DNA of 64,000 nucleotides from assembly GCA_023053575.1 (NCBI GenBank), contig JAKZAP010000006.1, positions 13,277,280 to 13,341,279 on the forward strand, in the 5' to 3' direction. The translations under genes and the position numbers were made by a program. Shown one piece after another: positions 56,001-64,000 of the stretch. The stretch comes from Branchinecta lynchi. Its lineage: Eukaryota > Arthropoda > Branchiopoda > Anostraca > Branchinectidae. The notes under the pieces were generated by a model that did not search any database, had not been told where the DNA came from, and saw nothing but the letters and a program-made list of their open reading frames with translations. The first letter of the stretch is position 1. Every line of letters begins with the position of its first letter.

Positions 56001-56872
56001 CTGAACATTGTCTCAAGTTTAAAAAACTTGTGCGAAGTCTTGATCATAATCTTCGTGATATCATCATTCCACTCATCTATGTCTTCTTTATCTTCAGGCA
56101 GAGTTTGATTTATTTCTATTTGCCATTCCTTCCACTGTTTATCCCTGAAATGCCATTTTGGGGACTGACCTGACCAACCATCAACACCCTCTCTTTTCAG
56201 ATCCAAAACCATAGGGAAGTGCTGGCTTCCAAGAGAACAGCTATATTTTCTAACAGAAACATCCAATGCCATGTGACTGCTTACAATTGTAAGATCAATC
56301 GTAGAATCCTTCCCTGACTGGACATGATGGTAAGTTCCGATATTTTTTGGGGTACTAAGAACAAACGGAAATGAAGACTGAGCTAGACAGTCCACCAATT
56401 TACATGCTTCTGGTTCTTTCCTATGAGAAGTATCCCATAAGGGATGGTGAAGATTAAAATCTCCAACAACAACCTGATCTTTCCAAGAAGACAGTAGAGC
56501 TCTAAATGTATCCTGATGGAAATTCTCTGGTTTGTTAACATAAATATTAGAAACCTGAAGTTGAGTTTTATCACTCATATGAATTTTTACAACCAGTGTT
56601 TCCATTTTAGACGTATTTTGGAAATCAACCAGTGAACAAACCAAACTATTCTTTGCCAAAATAACTAGACCTCCTCCTTTTTGCTTAATCCTATTTCCTG
56701 TACTTCTATCTTTCCGAAAAACTTTATGACTTGGAACTGAGAAATCTCGTGTTGCCGTCAAATGAGTTTCTTGCAGACAGACAATATCTGGGTCCTCTTT
56801 TTCCAAAAACAGTTTCAGTTCGACAACTCTATCATGTGGGAGACCAGTGGAGTTAAATTGGACAATCTTCAT
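53078..56872 (-). CDS. LINE ORF2: endonuclease-reverse transcriptase-RNase H, 1264 aa
   Basis: Starts at ATG 56872, 35 bp after ORF1 in another frame. Residues 1-225 are the APE-like endonuclease (QFNSTGLPHDR, CLQETHL, VVGDFNLHHPLWDT, STIDLTIVSS, GSQHFPMVLDL). Residues about 500-770 are the reverse transcriptase (YRPISLLSCLGKLFERLL, GFRSKRSTKDNL, LFDIEKAYDGL, AGVPQGGVLSPLLFNM and the YADD active site). Residues about 1020-1145 are RNase H (FIYTDGSV, FHAEALALRKA, FFSDSQSVL, WIPSHVGIAGNDEADRIAKE), with its D-E-D-D residues all visible. A C-terminal Cys/His block (HCMSGERRHTYG, CPHPVC, ETMEHLLSECPRF) follows. The protein nicks target DNA and copies the element RNA. Full length for its class and uninterrupted. 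Confidence 0.95.
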   Translation of the reverse strand: MKIVQFNSTGLPHDRVVELKLFLEKEDPDIVCLQETHLTATRDFSVPSHKVFRKDRSTGNRIKQKGGGLVILAKNSLVCSLVDFQNTSKMETLVVKIHMSDKTQLQVSNIYVNKPENFHQDTFRALLSSWKDQVVVGDFNLHHPLWDTSHRKEPEACKLVDCLAQSSFPFVLSTPKNIGTYHHVQSGKDSTIDLTIVSSHMALDVSVRKYSCSLGSQHFPMVLDLKREGVDGWSGQSPKWHFRDKQWKEWQIEINQTLPEDKEDIDEWNDDITKIMIKTSHKFFKLETMFRRKSKRMVPFWNELLNDCKKKKELAKKRWRADRLNTEKKLEMRKSEAIFKKTILEERSMAWAKLCEDKFSPQTSTRELWQRFRRFSGYKPREEGPESLKSKSGIVTGKYDIAETMADHFQSQFLCRGLTDNSAQAESLSPPDHINSFDKELSSEELDTAIRSLNDSAMGEDLVHNKMLKHLSEVWRSSILRFFNKCWTTGTVPQAWKSVIITPIYKGKGDKNEPSSYRPISLLSCLGKLFERLLKERFSARIDLLLIPEQSGFRSKRSTKDNLARLEMAVRKAFSRKRVVGAVLFDIEKAYDGLDPNEVLKKVHLFQLGENFWKWCRTNLFGRAVKVRVGDTVSKEKRISAGVPQGGVLSPLLFNMVINDIVLSDIPNIKFAVYADDIVIWCEAASSAECQVKLQKAADCLSFWGWKKNIVFSQQKTKGIIFSRRKDDSSLAPNVVVTLYGRRIEFCPAVKLLGVHLDYKLNWLVQINSLIECVLKRLNFMRAVAGKTWGASRDCLKRIFHAVILSKVDYSLSLILSASKALIAKLKSCVHEGLRIITGACKSTPIPALLKETGVQCLEHRFLSTTTRYFVRIQGVMDHPLKEDIDKTRELASTNWHSAGQPSVVKLCSMLGKIGINWQEIIVKHPSEREHQKGSLKEIIETTLEGLHSSKSETNLLVLRQLALYKINLFSGWKFIYTDGSVSESGKAAAGIFSHFSQIRTGIRVSDGISIFHAEALALRKAVEFAKRHGKGRYVFFSDSQSVLESLRSNSTSSSIHIRQLKSDVLDLMSLGSSVRFQWIPSHVGIAGNDEADRIAKEALKHPITWIVDLSEEEIVRKITKKSNLYYCNLQAQASSNQYVLAYSGDRIPHFLVPKNRRMANCIFRIRTNHCMSGERRHTYGLNQTPNCPHPVCIGIVETMEHLLSECPRFASQRAVLMTKVSSLYVQVNTRNILGFGRFKEEVERQILSALCDFVSRSGLLSYM

Positions 56873-56907
56873 ATTTCTGATTCTTTAACTTTTGATGGTT
56901 TCTTTTC

Positions 56908-58149
56908 TTATTTGCGCTTTGTTGAAACATTAGTTCGCAGAGAGACTAATGCCTCAGCTGTGTTCCTCTTAATTCCTTTGAGGACATCTTGTCTGACACT
57001 ATGCAAAGTGCTGTCAGTATCTGTATCAGAGTCATACTCAGTGAGAGACGTAGACTTTGCGCTTGATTTCAGAAGTGCTTTCATTTTACTCAGCAGGGAG
57101 GCCTCTAGCAAACTCCATTTTTCGTTGATTGTTGAAGCCATGACTTCTTCAAATTTATTGGATAGTATCTGACTAACCTTTTGCTCAACTATCTGCTCAA
57201 TATCTTCCTTTGACAGAGTCTTTTTCTGAAAATCTGGTTGTGCCCCATTGGTCTGCACAGCCTGAGCTGGTGGAGTCAGGGGAGGAAAGTCAGGAGAGTT
57301 CAGTTGGGGTGACTCAGGAATTCGCTTTAGTATGTCACTGCATTTTTTTCTGGCCTCACCAATAGTGATCTTTTCCTCTACTGCCTTCTCAATTACCAAA
57401 GACACTTTCTTTGTGAGTGGGCAGTTCTTGTCCTTGGCATGATGCTGTCCCTTGCAATTCACACACTGGAACCTGCTCCTATCAGCAGGCATCAGACTGC
57501 AGCTAGAACTTATGTGAGTACCACCACACCTTCCGCATCTAGGTTTGCTCCTACAATTTTTCGCTGAATGACCGTGCCTCTGGCAGTGATTACAAATCAA
57601 TGGGGGGGGAATAAATGTTTTGACTTTTTTGGATATTCCAAAAACATCAATGAACTCCGGGTGAGCTCCAACAAAAGACAGAACAAAACCATCCGATGTT
57701 CTGTTCGACTGACGATCACTAAAGAAGGACCTAACCTCCTTGATACCTTGGTCTGATAGCTCTGCTTTTAACTCGCTGACTGTGAAAGTCTCTCTTTCAA
57801 AGAAAACAATTCCATCTGGTAAGAATTTTGTTACACCTTCCATTGAATCTGCCAAATTCTCAACCTGGGCAGGTACATGTTTAACAAATGAGCAAAGGGT
57901 ACCAGAATCAACGCTGAAAGACTGGAGTGCCAGGGCACCTTCAAAAATCTTCCGGGTTGAGCATTCTAGAACAAATCGAGTCCCTACTCTCAGCAAACTT
58001 ATCTCAGACTTCCCACAATTTAGGGCAGCACGAATCTTCAACACAGACTTGAAGATTAGAGCTTGGTTAACAACCAATCTATCATCCGGAATAACCCTTT
58101 CAAAAACAAACTCCAATAACCAAGTTGAAGAGCCTCCTTCAACATTCAT
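56908..58149 (-). CDS. LINE ORF1: zinc-knuckle RNA-binding protein, 413 aa
   Basis: The first ATG in this frame is 58149 (MNVEGGSSTW). The frame stays open to 58227 but without another ATG. The middle carries three CCHC knuckles in a row: CNHCQRHGHSAKNC, CGRCGGTHISSSC and CVNCKGQHHAKDKNC, as in Gag-like ORF1 proteins of I, Jockey and related LINEs. The C-terminal third has a predicted-helical stretch (EDIEQIVEQKVSQILSNKFE) and a charged tail. The product should coat element RNA and bring ORF2 to it. Stop precedes the ORF2 ATG by 35 bp, suggesting reinitiation or an overlapping-signal mode of ORF2 translation. Confidence 0.92.
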   Translation of the reverse strand: MNVEGGSSTWLLEFVFERVIPDDRLVVNQALIFKSVLKIRAALNCGKSEISLLRVGTRFVLECSTRKIFEGALALQSFSVDSGTLCSFVKHVPAQVENLADSMEGVTKFLPDGIVFFERETFTVSELKAELSDQGIKEVRSFFSDRQSNRTSDGFVLSFVGAHPEFIDVFGISKKVKTFIPPPLICNHCQRHGHSAKNCRSKPRCGRCGGTHISSSCSLMPADRSRFQCVNCKGQHHAKDKNCPLTKKVSLVIEKAVEEKITIGEARKKCSDILKRIPESPQLNSPDFPPLTPPAQAVQTNGAQPDFQKKTLSKEDIEQIVEQKVSQILSNKFEEVMASTINEKWSLLEASLLSKMKALLKSSAKSTSLTEYDSDTDTDSTLHSVRQDVLKGIKRNTAEALVSLRTNVSTKRK

Positions 58150-58411
58150 TTTTGGGACAGAACCATAAGCACCAAAATTTGGAACAAACAAGCCAAGAGG
58201 ATGTAAAACAAACAATACAAACTCCAAAACACCACAACCGACTCACAAACTGCCAAAATAATACAAATCCAACAAAATAAATAAACTGTCTTCGCTATCG
58301 TCTTTTCTTTTACTCTTTTACTGGCTTCAACCAAATTCACTCTCAACACAAGTGAAGTGACCATCATACAAAACAAACAAAACAACCGGTTCAAAGTTGC
58401 GCTGGTTCGAA

Positions 58412-58546
58412 AGAAATCCACTTAATTTCAGAAAAATCGACTATTTTGAAGAAAAATCAACTAATTTTCAGAAAACGATTGTTTTCATGAAAAAAATCAA
58501 CTATTTTGACAACCGACTGGCATTGGGGGGGCATCCCACCCAGTCC
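58412..58546. mobile_element. Internal fragment of the hAT-like MITE
   Basis: It corresponds to 51630-51764 of the left copy with about two differences. It starts abruptly at the LINE 5' end and stops 11 bp before the MITE terminus, fused directly to the start of the right direct repeat by a CC overlap. Confidence 0.88.
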
Positions 58547-60187
58547 GGGAGAGTTGCAGAAATTATGAAACATTCTGCTCTTTCATCCACCTTAAATCTC
58601 GAAATGATTAAGGCAACTCTGTCCTCAAAAATGTCAAAAAGAAGAAAACGAACATAACATAAATTTCTGTCTAAGTTACTGTAAGGTTTATACCTTAGAC
58701 CTAGCCCAGGTTCTTGGTGCAGAGGCGTTACTAGCCAAAATGTTTGGGGGGACGAGGCATTTACCAAATGGCTGGTCATTTTTACCAACTTGTTCTGCAG
58801 AAAAAACGACTGTTTTCAACAAAAAAAATTACATTTTCGAAAAAATCGACTGACTTTCAGAGAAATCCACTTATTTTCAGAAAAATCGACTATTTTGAAG
58901 AAAAATCAACTAATTTTCAGAAAACGATTGTTTTCATGAAAAAAATCAACTGTTTTGACAACCGACTGGCATTGGGGGGGCATCCCACCCAGTCCTGACG
59001 CCCCTGCCTAGGGGATATAAGGTCAGATTCAAGTGAATCCTTTATTACAGTAGAGGTATGCTTATGTGAATGTTTGTTCGAATCGGATTTTGCTGAAAAA
59101 CAATTAAACCATACCAGGCAACTTTTGGGGCCTTATACTGATCAGAAACATTGAATTTACCTCCAGATTAGCCAGATTTGATTACAAGTTTGAATATTTT
59201 GGGCTTTGTTTTCCTCTGATTCTTCTTAAGATGCAAGATTGTCCGAAAAAGGGCACCTAGCATTCCGAAATTAAGTGCACTTTCGTCAACAGGTGCGCTA
59301 GGCTAGATCAAGCAGTCCGAAGGAGAGTGAAAGGCAGATGCCTCCCGCTACGTTCCTGTGACGAAAGTGGGGTTTCCGTGTGATTTGTGAGTGAACATGA
59401 GGTATGAACTACAAAAAAGGGAACTGACAAATAAACAGACAATTTAGCACGGGGATGTTTTCGTGTGGATGGCTGTACAGCTGAACGAGTGATCTCATGC
59501 CTGCGAAAATGGATAAGGCCTTGAACGGCTGAGGAAGATGGGTTCCATCCAACGCAAAAATGCTCATTCAGCTGGATGGAAAGATATAAATGGAAGATCC
59601 AGACAACATTCCTGTTCAGCTCTACGCTGCCCTCAGAGCGGTGTTGAACAGGAGGCTTCGTCGAGCTGGATGGCCAGTTCACCTATTCATCGGTTCACAC
59701 GAAAATTGCAAGAAGATTGAAGGCATCCACCCGAAAATGTCTGTTGAGCTCAACGGGAGGTCAAAGGGACTAGAGGCAGCCACGCAGAAGTGGCCCCCAA
59801 CATTCGCGTTAGTGTGAACCAATTTGCAAGAATTGCAAATAAACCAACAGATGGCTCTATCCAAAGCTATTTACTTCGATGATGGTTAGTCCGAACCAGC
59901 AAAAGGAAGAAGGAGAAGTTTTTAAATTGGGAACTTAATTTCAAAAAAATATTTTAGGTGTTCTTTAGTGCCAGAAGGATTGGAGAAAGAGTTAGCTCTT
60001 CAGTGATATCAAGTTTGTTATTTTTCCTTTCTTTTGACTGTTTTAGAAGCAAAAAACATAGACAAGGTACGGACAATATTTAGAGAGGTGTTCACATAAA
60101 CATACCTCTACTGTATTTATTGCTAACTCAGTTACTTATGCATCCTTTTTTTGGACCAGATTATCTTCAAAAGGCCTGCACTTACCT
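58546..60187. repeat. 1.64-kb direct repeat, right copy
   Basis: Counterpart of 51315-52956. After 60187 the sequence continues as CTTACCTGTATTTGTATTG, whereas the left copy enters the LINE poly-T after CTTACC. It carries its own hAT-like MITE at 58720-59006. Confidence 0.92.
58720..59006. mobile_element. hAT-like MITE, right copy
   Basis: Same element, same termini and same insertion point in the repeat unit as 51489-51775. It was duplicated with the unit rather than inserted separately. Confidence 0.7.
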
Positions 60188-61021
60188 GTATTTGTATTGA
60201 ATTTGTTTGTTTTGCTATCAAACCCACGTGTTTTACCGAAATCCGTTTTGTTTCAGAAGCAAAGTTGGTCATAGAGGTTACAAAAAGTTTCAACATCTGT
60301 TAGCCATATGTACAAATTGATCAAACATGCTATTGGCGCCAAATTTAAAAAAGAAAAAAGGTCCCAGGCCAATTTTGAAGTTTGAAGAAGAAGTCTACTA
60401 ACCTGTACTGACCCAAGTGACCTAGTGCTTACACAAGAGGGGTCTTGAAATCAGACATCACATCATCTGTATAAGAGATCATACCTGTAAAGTAGCGAAC
60501 CTAGGTCCTTAAATCAACCCTTTAAGAGTTTAAGCTAGGCTAGCACAACTAACTTTAAATGGCTTAAAGCTTAAAAATGGCTCATGTAGAAAACCCAGCC
60601 GAGGTTTTGGTCCTGGTACACGTATTTTGTTTGGTCCTTCTTTATGAAATCCAGTGCCATTCATAATTTTCTTCTGTCCAAAGGCAGATTGTCTGATCAT
60701 GTGATGTCACTGAATCAGCACTGAATCACTGAACTGAAATCCTCTGCTCCATGGCTACAACTTAGTTTTGATCTGAGGTCCCACAGGACTGATGTCAGTG
60801 ATGCTGGGTACAGAGTCAGATATACTTTCAGGAGAATTATATGAGCAATACAGTCGTGAAACATCTAAGCTATGTACTGTAGGGGCTGCTCCTGAGTACT
60901 GTACTCTAGTGTGTAAGTTTATTTACTTTGTAAGAGTAAAGCATATGCTATAGGAAACATTCATTCAATACACTAAAATACTTTCAGGCATGACATTCTT
61001 CTTCCCTTCATTGATTCTCAG
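60188..61021. other. No gene recognised
   Basis: On the minus strand the border 60187/60188 reads ACAG|GTAAGTG, a good donor, so a 5' exon of a minus-strand transcript could end here. No coding frame supports it. Confidence 0.35.
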
Positions 61022-61138
61022 ATGCCAACATCAAACTCAACTGATTCTCAGTTCTGTGAGCAAACTCCAGGTTTCGGTCCAATATCTCACGAGCGTATAC
61101 TCAGGACTGATACTGACATAGAGCTGGAGGAAAATGAG
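61022..61138 (+). CDS. Candidate internal exon, unknown protein
   Basis: A pyrimidine-rich acceptor (CTTCTTCCCTTCATTGATTC then TCAG) precedes 39 open codons that end at donor GAG|GTAGTA. The peptide includes FCEQTPGFGPISHERILRTD and DIELEENE. I do not recognise it and no partner exon was joined to it. It may be chance. Confidence 0.3.
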
Positions 61139-61972
61139 GTAGTACCTTTTTACCTTTTAAATTTGTACTGCAGTGTAGGGCCAGGGGTGGACCGAAAGAG
61201 GGTGACTCACCAGTCCTGCTTTTTGCTAAGTTGTATCAGTGGTTTATTTTGGCCTCGCCGAGGTCCTGAGCATTCATTTTAGTCAAAGAGAATCCGAGTC
61301 TGATCCGAGTCCTTTTACAAAAATTGTTAATTTTGGCATTGCCCAGCTTCAGTCGTAAACCCGTCCCTGTCCAAGTCATTTAAACCAGGTTCCATGACCC
61401 CGTTAGGTCGGAGACATGATTCATGGCGGCAACAATTCGCCTGCCTGTTTCACTCCCATGAGATTTGTATTTGTCTCACTTAGGTCTTTCAGATTTTAGC
61501 CTGCCACACAACAGGTTAGTTCATATTCTCTGGATAGTTGTTAAAGGAAAGTGTGACTGGATAGTATGAATAAACCTTAAAGAGACAAGGTTATGTGCAC
61601 GAATTGTGGGTGGAACTTTGACTACGAGTGGAAAAAAAGCCATTCAAATTTTAAACACAATGGAAAAGCCATCAGTGAATGACAGGAGACTCGCAAAACA
61701 AATGCACCCAGAAAAGTGGCAAAAATTTGATTTCAAAGCGAGGCTGAGATGGGTACAACGCTTGAAAAGGACAAGGAAGATTCTAATATACACCCGAAAT
61801 TCATTTCCCAGGACAAGAGAGGTTCCGCAAACGCTGGAATAGCTCATTCAGGTCGGTAGGTAAATTTTAGCCCTCTTTGCTAGTGTTAAAGCACATCTGA
61901 AAAGCCTTCGTAAAATTCCACAGTCTGTCATATGAAAATATCAGGACAGTCCTACATCTCGAAAATGATCTC
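61139..61972. other. Unrecognised, possibly broken coding sequence
   Basis: At 61593-61840 (+) one frame opens MCTNCGWNFDYEWKKSHSNF and KHNGKAI. After a shift near 61660 another frame continues RRLAKQMHPEKWQKFDFKA and RLRWVQRLKR. The amino-acid texture (CxxC, aromatic and basic) looks protein-like, but I cannot assign a family. Confidence 0.3.
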
Positions 61973-63053
61973 TTTTTGGGATCCCAAAACGTAAGTGGAG
62001 GGATACCTATGACATCGCAAAAGTTGACCGTCTGTCCGTCTGTAAGCACGATAGCTCTCGAAGGGAATGAGATATATTGATGAAACTTCGTGGGACGATT
62101 CTTTGGGCCAAGGGAAAGGTCGAGTTCGTAGATGGGCTTTGTAGCCCTACATTTAGGGGTGGGGAGGGGGTTCAAATTAAGGGACAAACAAAATATTTTT
62201 AAACAGCTAATGAGATAGTCGGTTAAGGGGTAAGGAAACATGCTAAACATGAATATGAAAGCCGTTTTCTCGCCGGACAAGTAGTTCGCCCCGAATCCGG
62301 CCAAAACCGGAAACTTTGTCAAAAGTAAAAGTTTTGTTTGAAGCTGATTATGTTCGATTTAGGGGTAAGAAAAGACGCTGAGCAATAAGACTATAGTAAA
62401 ACTAACTAAGCAATAGGACTCTACATTACATGGCATCCTATGCATTGTTAATTCGGCACCACGGACTGAACATAAAATGCATGAATATGAAAGCCGTTTT
62501 CTCGCCGGATAAGTAGTTCGCCCCGAATCCGGCCAAAACCGGAAACTTTGTCAAAAGTAAAAGTTTTGTTTGTAGTTGATTTGATGTTGCATTGTTAATT
62601 CGGCACCACGGACTGAACATAAAATGCATGAACATGAATATGAAAGCCGTTTTCTCGTCGGACAAGTAGTTCGCCCCGAATCCGGCCAAAACCGGAAACT
62701 TTGTCAAAAGTAAAAGTTTTGTTTGTAGTTGATTAGATGTTCGATATAGGGATAAGAAAAGACGCTGAGCAATAAGACTATAGTAAAACTAACTAAGCAA
62801 AAGGACTCTACATTACATGGCATCCTATGCATTGTTAATTCGGCACCACGGACTGAACATAAAATGCTCCACCCAGGCTACCAGTTTTTGTACTGTCTTG
62901 TGAAAATTAAAATGATTATTTTTTGAAGTTTAGAAACTGTTTCAACCCCCACTATAAGCCTGTATCTGTTTCTAACTTTATAAAGTAATATCATCTAATT
63001 GTCTGGATCAATTATTACATTTTTGGGATCCCATCAAAACCTTAGGTCTTGTT
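61973..63053 (+). mobile_element. Family A element, full length, internally duplicated
   Basis: Starts TTTTTGGGATCCCAAAACG, then TTGACCGTCTGTCCGTCTGT, GATGAAACTTCGTGGG and AGATGGGCTTTGTAGCCCTA. The core holds three units (about 62247, 62485, 62640) separated by a non-core spacer with ATTGTTAATTCGGCACCACG and GACTGAACATAAAATGC, which itself occurs three times. Ends ATTTTTGGGATCCCATC, then AAAACCTTAGGTCTTGTT. Confidence 0.8.
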
Positions 63054-63093
63054 ACACAGAAGGAATCAAATTTTGCAAACCAGTTTTAAGTTT

Positions 63094-63252
63094 CAGTTTT
63101 TCGGATGTAGTTTCAATGTAGTTTGACGTACTTTTGTTCTAGTTATGATAGTACAGTGTTTCGAACGGATAGATAAAACGGCATACCGTACTTTCATAAT
63201 TAAACAAAAGTACGTCAAAACTACAACTTAAGTTTCGTCGGAAAAACCGGCC
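63094..63252. repeat. Imperfect inverted repeat, ~58-bp arms
   Basis: GTAGTTTGACGTACTTTTGTTCTAGTTATGA at the left (GTAGTTTGACGTACTTTTGT in its best part) pairs with ACAAAAGTACGTCAAAACTAC at the right (ACAAAAGTACGTCAAAAC), with outer TTTTTCGG and CCGACGAAA-side sequence also partly paired. The loop is about 40 nt. It is probably a fold-back MITE. Confidence 0.6.
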
Positions 63253-63369
63253 TCTTTTTAAACATCAAAAGTCATGTCCGAATTTGGAAACTCCTGTCGG
63301 GGCTGTCGGTTGAAGACCACAAGTTCGTTACGTCAGTAGATCCGGATTTTTATTTTCATTGCGACAGTA

Positions 63370-64000
63370 CTGGGTTTATGCGGCCTTGTTATTTAGCATC
63401 CGGGCCGAATCCAACCAAGGTAGGGGGGGGGGGGAGGGGATGTAGTGGGAACCGGAAATTTGCAGATAGGCTATGTTCCGATTCCAGTCAAACCTGACGA
63501 ACAGGAAGAGGAGATGTCAGCGATGCGACATTTACATTTCCGAGTGGTATTCAGCCACAGTGGGGGGAGTTGGAAGGGGAGTCTCGTAAATGTTGTGGCT
63601 CGCATAGGGGTTAAACAAGTGGAAGGATTTGATGAAACTTGGAATGTAGAGAGACCATATGCCCTACACGATTTGTTTTGGGTTCGAACCTGATCCGACC
63701 ACGGGGGGGGGGGGGGGGTATCGGAAGTTCCCCCAAAATGCTCAGATTCAAGTGAAACTTAAGTAAGATGAAATGCTTTAGATGATCCATTTAGGAGTTA
63801 CAACCAGATTTGGCTGCGGTAGAGGGAGTAGGAGGGGGTACGAAATAGTGTGGCCCGTCTAGGGACCAAAAGAGTGGATCTATTGGGTTGAAACTTGGAA
63901 GGTAGAAAAGGAAATGCTCGGACTTGAGTGAAACTATATATCCTATTTCTAGGTCGCGAACCATACTTTTGGATGGCGGGGTATTTTGTTACGTGTTCAT
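63370..64000 (+). mobile_element. Family B variant module, cut by the window end
   Basis: GTTTATGCGGCCTTGTTATTT, GCATCCGGGCCGAATCC and GGAAATTTGCAGATAGGCTATG correspond to 21970-22070 inside the large family B copy, and the similarity continues through GCTCAGATTCAAGTGAAACTT. The head is missing and the window ends before the terminus. Confidence 0.65.

Larger units (their letters stand above)
52956..58411 (-). mobile_element. Intact non-LTR retrotransposon (LINE), 5.4 kb
   Basis: On the minus strand the order is a short 5' leader, ORF1, a 35-bp gap, ORF2, a roughly 110-bp 3' UTR, and a tail of 13 A (plus-strand T run 52956-52968). ORF1 with three zinc knuckles plus ORF2 with APE-type endonuclease, reverse transcriptase and RNase H is the layout of the I-group/Jockey-like LINEs. 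Neither ORF is interrupted, so the copy is young. The flanks do not form a target duplication: the left flank ends CTGCACTTACC, and the right flank is a MITE fragment. Confidence 0.9.

Noticed and set aside
53275..58168. Plus-strand ORFs across the LINE
   Set aside because: Antisense shadows of ORF1 and ORF2.

Overview
The window is nuclear DNA of an invertebrate metazoan. Evidence for this is multi-exon protein genes with GT-AG introns of 0.6 to 3.5 kb, a tRNA-headed SINE, an intact two-ORF non-LTR retrotransposon with many decayed relatives, and very dense short interspersed and tandem repeats with homopolymer G/C tracts. The sequence alone does not let me name the species. No prokaryotic, viral or organellar gene was seen.

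Host genes, all on the minus strand except one weak candidate. (1) 24972-49996 holds 14 phase-consistent coding exons of the WDR36/UTP21 homologue, a WD40 protein of the small-subunit processome. They give 867 codons; the last short exon was not found. (2) 14696-15352 is the first coding exon of a beta-1,4-galactosyltransferase-family Golgi enzyme; no later exon was found. (3) 3014-3272 is a probable first exon of a MADF-domain protein. (4) 61022-61138 (+) is a weak candidate exon.

Mobile DNA dominates the rest. 52956-58411 is a non-LTR retrotransposon with intact ORF1 (CCHC zinc knuckles) and ORF2 (endonuclease, reverse transcriptase, RNase H). It sits between two nearly identical 1.64-kb direct repeats, each carrying a hAT-like MITE, and a truncated third MITE piece lies at its 5' side. 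Decayed non-LTR fragments lie at about 19.5-19.9, 23.0, 24.6-24.9, 33.4 and 35.9 kb, and an aspartic-protease fragment of an LTR element lies at 1.9 kb.

Two abundant families, called A and B here, share one architecture: a 5' palindrome, a GTCCGTC-type microsatellite, the motif GATGAAACTTGG, a minisatellite core, a second copy of the 5' palindrome sequence about 20 nt before the 3' end, and a CTTGTT(T) terminus. Copies of A lie at 4.1, 9.8, 18.1, 29.1, 32.3, 46.9 and 62.0 kb. Copies of B lie at 4.5, 6.7, 11.8, 13.0, 20.2, 25.2 and 63.4 kb. The layout resembles non-autonomous Helitron/Helentron-like (HINE) elements and is the most interesting pattern in the window. Several fold-back elements and palindromic minisatellites fill the introns and intergenic DNA.
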